Assembly (NCBI GenBank): GCA_002507175.1
Contig: DAZE01000011.1
Location: 1-18,172, forward strand
Origin: Euryarchaeota archaeon UBA558
GTDB taxonomy: Archaea; Thermoplasmatota; Poseidoniia; Poseidoniales; Thalassarchaeaceae
Length of the DNA stretch: 18,172 nt
Reading direction: 5' to 3'
A program made the position numbers and the translations under genes. Positions 1-7,104 of the stretch are shown here, one piece after another. The notes under the pieces were generated by a model. It had not been told where the DNA came from, made no database searches, and worked only from the letters and a program-made list of their open reading frames with translations. Numbering within the stretch: the stretch's first letter is position 1; the number at the start of each line of letters is the position of its first letter.

Positions 1-1805
1 CTGGTAGGAGCCCATCGGGCCCTCCCACGTTCATACTACTCGGCCGAACAACACTCGACCCCAAGTTGGAAAAAATGTCTGCCATGTCCGATCAGGATCT
101 CGAGAACGAGAAACTGAACCTAAAGTTGGCTATGGAGTCCGACAGGGACGATGGCAAAGTCACCCTGAGGGAGTGGAATGAGGCCTGGGAGAAGGTATTG
201 CGTGGCGTGGATATACACAAAAGCCTAGCTAGACTCAACTCCAAAGGAGCCACGGCAGAGTATTTCCAGGTAGATGTTACGTCCGGCGAGAGGGTCAGAG
301 CCGTTGTCGATGAAGTAATTTCACAACACGGCAGGATCACAGGAGTAATTCATGGAGCGGGGATCGAGGACTCGACTCCCTTTGAGTTAAAATCTGAGGC
401 AACAGTCAATCAGGTCCTAGACGTAAAGGTGTCAGGGTGGAGGGAAATTTACAACTCCCTCAAAGAAGCAAATCAAGACCTGAGATTTGCCTGCTCTTTC
501 ACATCGGTCTCCGGCAGGCTTGGGAACGCCACCCAACTCGGATACTGTGCCGCAAATAGAATACTTGACGCTGAGCACTCGAGGATCAACAAGGGTGGCC
601 TCACGTCGATCTCGATTGCGTGGGCTCCATGGTCGGGCGCAGGGATGGCAACTAGGGGTTCCTTGGAGACAGTTTTCCAAATGGCCGAGGTGGACATGAT
701 ACCCCTGGAGACTGGTGCTAGGATGTTTACGGACGAGGTTTTCACCCAAGGAGGTGAATCAGTCCTGATCTCAGGAAATCTCGGAATTCTCGACCAAAAC
801 AAGTCCGTTAGGATGGCAGGCGTCGTGCTCCCTCCGGGTTTCTCCAGTGAGTACGGCACAGCCTCAAGGCATCCAATGATTGATGTGATCACATACTGTG
901 AATACGGGAAGGGCGCTGTTTCTGCGGTCAGATTAGATCTTGAATCACACAGTTACCTCGTGGATCATTCGATTTCAGGTGTACCGTATCTACCCGGGGT
1001 CATGGCATTAGAAATGATGGCGGAGACAGTTCAATCTTGCATTACCAGTGGAAACAGAATATCCGCATTCGAAGACGTTGAATTTGGCCTGCCAGTCAAG
1101 CTGACAAAGTCCCACAAAGAGATTCGTTGCATAGTGGAGGCAATCGAGGGAGACTGGGCCGAGGCATACAGTTGCAGGATAGTCTCGGAAGCCCCCGGCG
1201 GTATGGCAGAACCCATTGTGCATCACACGGCGAAAATCGCGCTTGCTTCGAAGAATCCGCAAGAGAAAATTGACGATCTGATAACCACCGACGAGGACGG
1301 ATCACGGATTCTCGGTGCTGTGGACATCTATGGCTTGATGTTCCATGGCCCTAGGTTCCAACCACTAAAGGGAGTCGTCGCGACCATCGAAACCACTTCA
1401 GGCACTGGCATCGAGGCCAGGGTAAATTCCATACAGGATCTTCCAGATCCTCGACTATTCAATATTAGAGGAAAAGCAATCATCCCCGATTTGACGTCCT
1501 ATCCCATGTTGATCGAGTCCTGCTTCCAGGCAGCGGGGCTCACATCGATGGATCTGGATTCGGCGGAATCCCTCCCCGTCGGAGCCAAGCGTATTCTAAT
1601 CGCAGGTGAAATTCCCGAGGGTTCCTTGACCGTAACTTCGGTTAGGAAGGGATCCGAAACCAACGGGACCTTCGTGCATGAGTCTGTAATCAGACTGGAT
1701 GGCTCCCCGATTATGCGGATCGACGGGCTCAAAATGAAAAAACTCAGAGACTTGAACGATGATCAACGTCCCGGCTTGGCAGAGTATTCCGGAGAATTGA
1801 CATGA
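1..1805 (+). CDS. Polyketide/PUFA-synthase-like multidomain protein, C-terminal fragment (KR-DH)
   Basis: This is the 3' end of a larger gene. The frame is open from base 3 with no stop before the first ATG at 66, and the translation before that ATG contains FILLGRTTL, which resembles the early ketoreductase strand, so the ATG is internal. Two domains are visible. The first is the second half of a ketoreductase (to about base 800): HGAGIEDS, the lysine in DVKVSGW, the serine in SFTSVSGRLG and the tyrosine/asparagine of GYCAAN (Tyr codon 543-545), so the K-S-Y-N set looks intact. The NADPH-binding glycine loop lies upstream of the window. The second is a double-hotdog dehydratase (about 860-1740), with HxxxGxxxxP in DHSISGVPYLP (His codon 966-968) and a second hotdog with FHGPRFQ. 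The usual catalytic Asp of the HPALLDAALQ-like motif is Glu here (YPMLIESCFQ, codon 1515-1517). The order KR-DH resembles PfaA-type or other iterative type I synthases that reduce and dehydrate ACP-bound acyl chains. It overlaps the next gene by ATGA. The product is unknown, and the KS/AT/ACP domains expected upstream are outside the window. Confidence 0.85.
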   Translation, partial: GRSPSGPPTFILLGRTTLDPKLEKMSAMSDQDLENEKLNLKLAMESDRDDGKVTLREWNEAWEKVLRGVDIHKSLARLNSKGATAEYFQVDVTSGERVRAVVDEVISQHGRITGVIHGAGIEDSTPFELKSEATVNQVLDVKVSGWREIYNSLKEANQDLRFACSFTSVSGRLGNATQLGYCAANRILDAEHSRINKGGLTSISIAWAPWSGAGMATRGSLETVFQMAEVDMIPLETGARMFTDEVFTQGGESVLISGNLGILDQNKSVRMAGVVLPPGFSSEYGTASRHPMIDVITYCEYGKGAVSAVRLDLESHSYLVDHSISGVPYLPGVMALEMMAETVQSCITSGNRISAFEDVEFGLPVKLTKSHKEIRCIVEAIEGDWAEAYSCRIVSEAPGGMAEPIVHHTAKIALASKNPQEKIDDLITTDEDGSRILGAVDIYGLMFHGPRFQPLKGVVATIETTSGTGIEARVNSIQDLPDPRLFNIRGKAIIPDLTSYPMLIESCFQAAGLTSMDLDSAESLPVGAKRILIAGEIPEGSLTVTSVRKGSETNGTFVHESVIRLDGSPIMRIDGLKMKKLRDLNDDQRPGLAEYSGELT

Positions 1806-2416
1806 TTCAAAATCAGAATATGTCAGTTGACGGGTTTCTGACAGAATACGTCGACCATGACGACCTTTCAAGCCAAGGAACCTTGCCGATCCTAGTGGAA
1901 GAAAATAGGTTCCGTAGGATGAGGGGAGATAGGAAAAAACACCATATTTCGGGGAGGATCGCCCTAGGAAACCTTCTATGTGCCATCCAAGGCGATGTTG
2001 CCAATATTGAGCCTGGAAAGGGCGGTTGCCACACCAGAAATGGAACTCTGTTGAACCATTGGAGCATATCCCACACAGATCATGGTGCCGTGGCAGTCAA
2101 ATCGACCGGACCATATCCAATAGGGGTGGATATGGAGCCCAAGTCCAGACTTGTCGATACGGGAGCCTTGGATCAGATTGCAGCGGAAGAGGTAAAGAAA
2201 CAAACCCCATATCCTACGAATCTGGAGACTTGGATGGCCATTGAGGCTGTATCTAAGGCCACTGGATACGGCCTTTCAATCTCCAGGGAAATTTCCTACT
2301 CAAGAGGGGTATGGAAGCTCAGGGGAGAGTCATGGAAAGTGGATTTCGAGCAGAGGCTCGTTGGAGGAGTCCACCACCTTGTTTCTATTGCCCGTCTAAT
2401 CACGGAAGCGCCTTGA
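1802..2416 (+). CDS. 4'-phosphopantetheinyl transferase (Sfp/AcpS superfamily)
   Basis: A protein of 204 residues. It would transfer the phosphopantetheine arm of CoA to a serine of a carrier-protein domain, activating it. The family motifs are in order: WSISHT (87-92), IGVDME (107-112, Mg-binding Asp110 and Glu112) and WMAIEAVSKATG (144-155, Glu149 and Lys152). The canonical W-x-x-K-E-A-x-x-K has Ile in place of the first Lys. The length suits a single-protein Sfp-like enzyme. Its ATG overlaps the stop of the synthase gene (ATGA at 1802-1805), which implies translational coupling and makes that synthase the natural substrate, as with pfaE beside pfa genes. Its 3' end overlaps the convergent etfA by 17 bp. 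The carrier domain itself is not in the window, so the partner is inferred. Confidence 0.85.
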   Translation: MIQNQNMSVDGFLTEYVDHDDLSSQGTLPILVEENRFRRMRGDRKKHHISGRIALGNLLCAIQGDVANIEPGKGGCHTRNGTLLNHWSISHTDHGAVAVKSTGPYPIGVDMEPKSRLVDTGALDQIAAEEVKKQTPYPTNLETWMAIEAVSKATGYGLSISREISYSRGVWKLRGESWKVDFEQRLVGGVHHLVSIARLITEAP

Positions 2417-3317
2417 TGGAGTCGTGCAGAACGGGGAGGGCATCTTCCCATGAGGCTACGATTCCGTAGTCGGCAACGGTGAAAATTGGAGCCTCGGGGT
2501 CCTTGTTTATCGCAACGATGTAACTACTGGATCTCATTCCCGCCAAATGCTGGATTGCTCCGGATATCCCCACTGCGATGTAGAGGGACGGAGTCACAGT
2601 CTTTCCAGTCTGACCGACCTGCATACTGTGGGGGAGGCCCCACTCATCCACGACGGCTCGACTAGCCCCAACTGCGGCACCGAGAGTAGAAGCGACTTCC
2701 TCCAACTTTTCGAAGTTTGAGACATCCCCCAAACCTCTTCCGCCGGAAATTATGATATCCGCCTCTGAGACATCGATCTTCTCGCTGGCCTTGGTTATCG
2801 CCTCTTCTACCGCCATTCTGAGGTCTTCACCCGAATCGATCGTCGATATCGGGGCTGAGCCCCCATTCCCTGCTGAATCCAACGAGTTGGCGCGGATGGT
2901 AATGACAGCAGGACTGGAGATGGTGACCTTCTCTATTGCCTTGCCTGAGAAGACCGGCCTCTCTACGTTGATACCTTCCGAGATCGACGTTACGTCCTGG
3001 ACAACCGACATGCCGAGTTCAGCAGCCAGACTAGCCCCGAGCTCGCGGCCTCGGGGGGTAGATGCCAGAAGGACGGTTCCGCCCACAGATCCCTTCAATG
3101 CGCTCGACCATGACTGGGAGTCGAAAACGGAGAAGCAGCTTCCGTTGAACTTCAGCACCCTGTCAACTCCTACTATCTCAGAGGCTTCAGACTCTCCGCC
3201 ACCACCGGGTATGATTACTGTGCATTCGCCGCCGATTACGGAAGCCGCGTGCACCAACTGAGGCAACGTTGAATGTATCCCTTCTTCTTGCTGTTCTGCG
3301 ATTATGGTAGTACTCAT
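2400..3317 (-). CDS. etfA: Electron transfer flavoprotein, alpha subunit
   Basis: A protein of 305 residues. ETF is a soluble heterodimer that takes electrons from acyl-CoA dehydrogenases and passes them to an ETF:quinone oxidoreductase. The N-terminal half is the nucleotide-fold domain. The C-terminal half has the FAD-binding region: SGRGLGD, VGASRAVVDEWGLPH, VGQTGKTV and LYIAVGISGAIQHLAGM, followed by VAINKDPEAPIFTVADYGIV. Together these are diagnostic of ETF-alpha. It lies 12 bp downstream of etfB, in the common etfB-etfA order. The ATG is preceded by a strong Shine-Dalgarno sequence (AGGAGG). The FAD-contacting motifs appear complete. A bifurcating or Fix-type ETF cannot be excluded by eye, but the adjacent glutaryl-CoA dehydrogenase and the absence of fixC/fixX here favour the conventional catabolic type. 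Confidence 0.95.
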   Translation of the reverse strand: MSTTIIAEQQEEGIHSTLPQLVHAASVIGGECTVIIPGGGGESEASEIVGVDRVLKFNGSCFSVFDSQSWSSALKGSVGGTVLLASTPRGRELGASLAAELGMSVVQDVTSISEGINVERPVFSGKAIEKVTISSPAVITIRANSLDSAGNGGSAPISTIDSGEDLRMAVEEAITKASEKIDVSEADIIISGGRGLGDVSNFEKLEEVASTLGAAVGASRAVVDEWGLPHSMQVGQTGKTVTPSLYIAVGISGAIQHLAGMRSSSYIVAINKDPEAPIFTVADYGIVASWEDALPVLHDSIKALP

Positions 3318-3324
3318 GCAAATT

Positions 3325-3330
3325 CCTCCT
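3325..3330 (-). promoter_or_regulatory. Strong Shine-Dalgarno site of etfA
   Basis: On the minus strand AGGAGG lies 7 nt before the etfA ATG and begins within the etfB stop codon region (TAAGGAGG). It is the clearest ribosome-binding site in the window, where most genes lack one. It suggests that etfA is translated by internal initiation on a shared etfB-etfA message. Confidence 0.75.
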
Positions 3331-4085
3331 TAGATGACGTTGGCCTCTTCCCTGAGCTTGGTGGCGACCTCGGCAGCGGAATCGGGGCCCTCGAATCTCT
3401 GACCCTCGGGCTTCTCGGGAGGGTAATCCACCGACGTGGTGGAAACACCTTCGCCAGTGCTATCCACACCGAGGTCTGCGAGAGTTATCCTCTCTATTGG
3501 CTTCTTCTTGGCCATCATTATCCCTCTGACGTTTGGCCTTCGCAGTTCCACATCCCCCTTGTCGAATGCAAAGACGCAGGGTAATTTGACAGAGACTCGT
3601 TCTATTCCTGAGGGTGTGGACCTAGTGGCCTCAAAGCCATCGGAGCCAGCTTCGATTCTGGATACCAAGCCGACACATGAGTAGTTCAGTATCTTCGCAA
3701 CTCCCGGCCCAGTTGAGCCTGAGTTGGTGTCGGCTGCCTGCTTCCCAACAAGCACGACCTCGGCCCCAACTCTGGTCACTGCCTCTGAGAGTGCCTTTTG
3801 GAGCGACAGCGAGCCGAGGGCCCCATCGTGGACGACGTGCAGTAGCTCGTCAGCACCCACCGCTGCAGCATCGATCAGGGATTTCGAGGACCTCTCGGGC
3901 CCGAGGGTTATCGCAACAACTGTTGCCCCAGAGCCGCTCTGCAGGCTCAAGGCTGATTCCAAGGCGTACTCGTCATAGGGGCTTATCGACCATTTGGATA
4001 TGGCTCCCTCATCCACGCTACCGCTGATGATGCCGACTTTGGCTGTCGTGTCAGGGACTTGTTTGATGAGTACGGCTACCTTCAT
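3330..4085 (-). CDS. etfB: Electron transfer flavoprotein, beta subunit
   Basis: A protein of 251 residues from the ATG at 4085. The reading frame extends 8 codons further to a TTG, but MKVAVLIKQVPDT is the usual N-terminus of the family, so the ATG is preferred. ETF-beta holds the structural AMP and carries the loop that docks on acyl-CoA dehydrogenases. Visible features are the N-terminal VAVLIKQVPDT strand, ISPYDEYALE, the nucleotide-fold core with LVGKQAADTNSG, and the signature region ELRRPNVRGIMMAKKKPIE. It is followed 12 bp later by etfA, its obligate partner. It lies 51 bp downstream of the glutaryl-CoA dehydrogenase on the same strand, consistent with co-transcription of a dehydrogenase with its electron acceptor. 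Length and motifs are normal. Confidence 0.95.
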   Translation of the reverse strand: MKVAVLIKQVPDTTAKVGIISGSVDEGAISKWSISPYDEYALESALSLQSGSGATVVAITLGPERSSKSLIDAAAVGADELLHVVHDGALGSLSLQKALSEAVTRVGAEVVLVGKQAADTNSGSTGPGVAKILNYSCVGLVSRIEAGSDGFEATRSTPSGIERVSVKLPCVFAFDKGDVELRRPNVRGIMMAKKKPIERITLADLGVDSTGEGVSTTSVDYPPEKPEGQRFEGPDSAAEVATKLREEANVI

Positions 4086-4136
4086 GCTATCACGTATCGC
4101 TCTCACCAAGTCAGTCCTATGAAGTCAACGGAGGCA

Positions 4137-5309
4137 TCATGCTCCTTTCGTGAAGGCTTGTATGCCTGTAATGTGACGTCCTAGAATCAGGTTGTGTATG
4201 TCATGGGTCCCTTCGTAGGTCTTTACCGACTCAAGATTAGCCATATGCCGCATTACTGGGTACTCGTCCAGGATTCCGTTCGCACCATGAATATCCCTTG
4301 ACACCCTCGCTATCTCCAATGCTATGTCGACATTGTTCATTTTCGCAAGAGATATGTGTTCGGGTATCCACTCACCAGCGTCTTTTTTCTTGCCCAGGTG
4401 GTAAGCTAGCAGTTGCCCCTTGGTTATCTCGCGGAGCATCCATGCGAGTTTGTTTTGGACGAGTTGGTATGCAGCGATTGGATGGTCGAACTGAATTCTG
4501 CTGAGGGCATAGCTTCTGGCAGAATCGTAGCATGCCTGAGCCGACCCGATGGCACCCCAGGAGATCCCAAATCTCGCATTGTTGAGACATGAGAATGGCC
4601 CCCTCAAGCCCTTTACTCCCGGAAGTATGCGATCTTTTGGTATGCGACAATCTTGGAACACCAATTCAGAGGTGACGCTTGCCTTGAGGGAATGTTTGCC
4701 CTTCATCTCCGGGGCAGAGAAACCAGGATCCCCCTTCTCTACGATGAAACCCCTGATGACTCCATCTAGCTTTGCCCATACAATTGCTAGATCCGCTATG
4801 GTTCCGTTTGTAATCCACATCTTTGCTCCGTTTAGGATAAAGCTGTCACCGTCTTCTGTTGCTTTCGTAACCATGTCCCCTGGGTTGGATCCATAGTCCG
4901 GCTCTGTCAGGCCGAAGCATCCAATGAGCTCTCCTGTGGCCATTCTGGGGAGATATTTTTCTTTCTGGTCCTCACTACCGAAGTCCCAGATCGGGTACAT
5001 GGCCAATGACCCCTGGACACTGGCGAATGATCTGATGCCGCTGTCGCCACGCTCCAATTCCCTGCAGATAACTCCGTAGGCGGTATATGACAGACCGGGG
5101 CAGCCATATCCTTTGAGCGGGGCTCCAAGTATGCCCATGCTCCCGATTTCCTGCCGCCATTCATCGAGGAAAACCCCCTCCCTACAGGCGTTCTCTATCT
5201 TTGGTATCACTGACTCGTCAACCCAACCCCGCACTGCGTCGCGAATCATCAGTTCCTCGTCCGTTAGCAGGGAGTCAACATCGTAGAAGTCAAGAGCCTC
5301 GTATCCCAT
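4137..5309 (-). CDS. gcdH: Glutaryl-CoA dehydrogenase (acyl-CoA dehydrogenase family)
   Basis: A protein of 390 residues from the ATG at 5309. The frame continues to a GTG at 5369, but the extension does not look like family sequence and would overlap the upstream gene. The enzyme oxidises and decarboxylates glutaryl-CoA to crotonyl-CoA, a late step of lysine and tryptophan breakdown, and passes electrons to ETF. The catalytic Glu (about 366) is in TYEGTHDIHNLILG. An Arg (about 93) in GIRSFASVQGSL sits where human GCDH has Arg94, which binds the substrate gamma-carboxylate. FGLTEPDYGSNP, KMWITNG and the C-terminus GRHITGIQAFTKG also match GCDH better than other acyl-CoA dehydrogenases. The etfBA genes follow directly. 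The main alternative is a related acyl-CoA dehydrogenase; the substrate is inferred from the motifs. Confidence 0.88.
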   Translation of the reverse strand: MGYEALDFYDVDSLLTDEELMIRDAVRGWVDESVIPKIENACREGVFLDEWRQEIGSMGILGAPLKGYGCPGLSYTAYGVICRELERGDSGIRSFASVQGSLAMYPIWDFGSEDQKEKYLPRMATGELIGCFGLTEPDYGSNPGDMVTKATEDGDSFILNGAKMWITNGTIADLAIVWAKLDGVIRGFIVEKGDPGFSAPEMKGKHSLKASVTSELVFQDCRIPKDRILPGVKGLRGPFSCLNNARFGISWGAIGSAQACYDSARSYALSRIQFDHPIAAYQLVQNKLAWMLREITKGQLLAYHLGKKKDAGEWIPEHISLAKMNNVDIALEIARVSRDIHGANGILDEYPVMRHMANLESVKTYEGTHDIHNLILGRHITGIQAFTKGA

Positions 5310-5355
5310 AATATCTGTACACCCGCTGAGGTCGAGCCCCTTCAAGGTTCGCAAT

Positions 5356-6477
5356 TCAAAAGGTCCCACGCGACCTCGTTGACCATATCCCCAATGCCAT
5401 CAGACCCATTGTTCCGAGTGCGAGCAGGGTCACCAACCTTGCAATCCCAGGAGCTTCGCTGGATTGCACGGGAATGAGTAGGGCTACAGTGCCGTCCCGA
5501 GTCACTATCCAATGGTCTTCACCACTCCCGTCCCAGTGACTGGATATGGTCGACCCACCTATGCCAAAGGATTGACTGTTGATGTCTTCCCTGGTCAACC
5601 AAGTGTACGTACCTCCGCCGTGGGGCTTGTGCTCAAGAATCTCTGCTGGTGTAGAAACCACCAATATCTCCCCAAGCCCTGTGAGACCAAGGGACATGGG
5701 CGTCCCCGGTGTTCCAGTTATCTGTTTTTGATCGACGCTGGGTATCCCGCCATCGAAACTCACTTCGGCGAGGTACCTCTCCATTGAGATTCCGATACAG
5801 ACGGGGGTGCCACCTGGCCGGCAGACAACGTCGGACCAAGTCCTGCCAGCCCCTCCTATCCACGAGAGCCTGTGATCGCGATCTATCACGCCTATGCCTT
5901 GATTTTGGGATACGACGACGCAGACAAATGGATCTGGCAAGCAGTCAATGGCATTGATTGCGGACCCCCCGGTGCCTGGAATGGGCAGGACCTCCGCCCC
6001 GCCATCGCTGGTGGTTCGCATCCTGAAGAGACTGCCCTCCTCGGTTCCAACATAGGCCCATTCCCCATTGGCGTTCCACGACACAGATAGGAGGGTGTCA
6101 AATCCGAAAGATTGCTCCAGAGCAGCCATTTCTAGCGATTGATCCGAATTCGAGTATCTTAGCACGGTTCCATTCTTGCCCACTGCCAATGCCGTGTTCC
6201 CTCCGGGATGGTAATCTGAATCCAGTAGGTCCTCGGTAGTGGACTGTGCAAGAGGAATAATCGTACTGGGGGACTCCTTATCCATTGCGATGGCGTACCC
6301 CTCAGCGCCAATCACAAGAACCCATCTCGAGGCGCTGTGATGCGTGGAACCCTCTATTCCCGGGTCATAGTCGATCAGTTCGAAGGAATGATCGATTTTC
6401 ATGACAGATCCAGTTTCCCCACTCACGGTCGTGATGGTTGCGAGCAACAATCCCAACACCAGTGCCCTGCCGATCAT
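5356..6477 (-). CDS. Secreted, C-terminally membrane-anchored beta-propeller protein
   Basis: A protein of 373 residues with no recognised enzymatic function. An N-terminal signal peptide (about 1-20, IGRALVLGLLLATITTVSG) is followed by short blade-like repeats. These have a pattern of aromatic-x-P/A-x-G-x-x-A-x-x-V-G-x-x-G-x-x-x-R, for example YHPGGNTALAVGKNGTVLRY, then SWNANGEWAYVGTEEGSLFR. Two further blades each carry a cysteine pair (CLPDPFVC and CRPGGTPVC), suggesting disulfides outside the cell. A C-terminal hydrophobic helix (about 346-366, LVTLLALGTMGLMALGIW) followed by RSRG should anchor it, leaving the propeller outside. It is first on its strand, 46 bp ahead of glutaryl-CoA dehydrogenase, and may head that operon although a functional link is not obvious. 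Binding or surface roles are possible. Confidence 0.75.
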   Translation of the reverse strand: MIGRALVLGLLLATITTVSGETGSVMKIDHSFELIDYDPGIEGSTHHSASRWVLVIGAEGYAIAMDKESPSTIIPLAQSTTEDLLDSDYHPGGNTALAVGKNGTVLRYSNSDQSLEMAALEQSFGFDTLLSVSWNANGEWAYVGTEEGSLFRMRTTSDGGAEVLPIPGTGGSAINAIDCLPDPFVCVVVSQNQGIGVIDRDHRLSWIGGAGRTWSDVVCRPGGTPVCIGISMERYLAEVSFDGGIPSVDQKQITGTPGTPMSLGLTGLGEILVVSTPAEILEHKPHGGGTYTWLTREDINSQSFGIGGSTISSHWDGSGEDHWIVTRDGTVALLIPVQSSEAPGIARLVTLLALGTMGLMALGIWSTRSRGTF

Positions 6478-6576
6478 GGGTGTCCGAGGACATTACACTG
6501 CTTAGCCACTGCGATCCCGGGTTCAGTGTCTTGTATTTCGGACAGCCTTCAAATCCTTCCTGTTCCTCCCCCGGCC
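6478..6576. promoter_or_regulatory. Divergent promoter region
   Basis: This 99-bp gap separates two divergent starts, the minus-strand propeller gene and the plus-strand DUF5611-like gene, so it should hold promoters for both. The best TATA-like stretch for the plus strand is TTGTATTTC (6531-6539), about 40 bp before the ATG at 6577, which would give a short leader. No convincing Shine-Dalgarno site precedes either ATG. The promoter role follows from gene orientation; the exact element is a guess. Confidence 0.4.
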
Positions 6577-7095
6577 ATGGAGCGCTTTGATGTAAAGAGA
6601 GGACTAGTGAAGAAGATAGGTGAAGAAGGCGGATTATCATCGCTCGCGTCAAAATATTTTGACAATGTCGATGTACAGGATGTCCATGCCTTTTCCGCCT
6701 CTCACGGAATCATGACCTCGATAGACGGAAAGTACGACGATTCTGGTGCGTTGATTGTCGACGTCACAAATGTGCCACCGGATTTCGACGACCCCGATGC
6801 AGTAAAGTCGGCCATGGACGCGAGAAAGAGGTGGACCCAGTTCTTGGATGAAGCAACTGGCTACAACTCCAAGCAAAGGGGAGACAAAGCCAAGGAATGG
6901 GCAAAAAAAGCCTCAAAGGCAGCTTCTGGAATATCCTCAGCCCGACACTTCATGGGAATGGCAACAAACCTGTCTGAGGACATCAAAAAACAAGCCGAAG
7001 TCATGATTTCTGAGATAGAAGCTGCACTCGAGGCTGGAGATAACACCCGGGCAGCTGGCAAGGCGGAGAAACTTGGCAAGCTTCTCAACCCATGA
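6577..7095 (+). CDS. DUF5611-like small archaeal protein
   Basis: A protein of 172 residues, function unknown. The reading frame extends to an ATG at 6337, but that stretch lies antisense to the propeller gene and its translation looks non-coding, so the start is taken at 6577 (MERFDVKRGLVKK). The opening FDVKRG, the middle beta-rich part, and RWTQFLDEATGYNSKQRGDKAKEWAKK resemble from memory the DUF5611 family of methanogens and relatives (KRG opening, FLxxATGYxxKxR). The C-terminal third (about 115-172) is a lysine/alanine-rich helical region. It is 9 bp upstream of tyrosyl-tRNA synthetase on the same strand, so the two are probably co-transcribed. The family assignment is moderately sure. 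Confidence 0.7.
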   Translation: MERFDVKRGLVKKIGEEGGLSSLASKYFDNVDVQDVHAFSASHGIMTSIDGKYDDSGALIVDVTNVPPDFDDPDAVKSAMDARKRWTQFLDEATGYNSKQRGDKAKEWAKKASKAASGISSARHFMGMATNLSEDIKKQAEVMISEIEAALEAGDNTRAAGKAEKLGKLLNP

Positions 7096-7104
7096 GGCCT
7101 GACC

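Noticed and set aside
66..68. ATG at 66 as the true start of the first gene.
   Set aside because: The frame is open to the left edge and the upstream codons read as ketoreductase sequence (FILLGRTTL), and the domain would lack its NADPH-binding half. The gene is cut by the window edge.
2752..3261. Plus-strand open frame of 169 codons opposite etfA.
   Set aside because: The minus strand encodes an unambiguous ETF-alpha; the plus frame is its shadow.
6337..6576. N-terminal 80-residue extension of the DUF5611-like protein.
   Set aside because: Part of it lies antisense to the coding start of the propeller gene, its translation is Cys/Pro/Ser/His-rich and non-protein-like, and a family-like start occurs at 6577.
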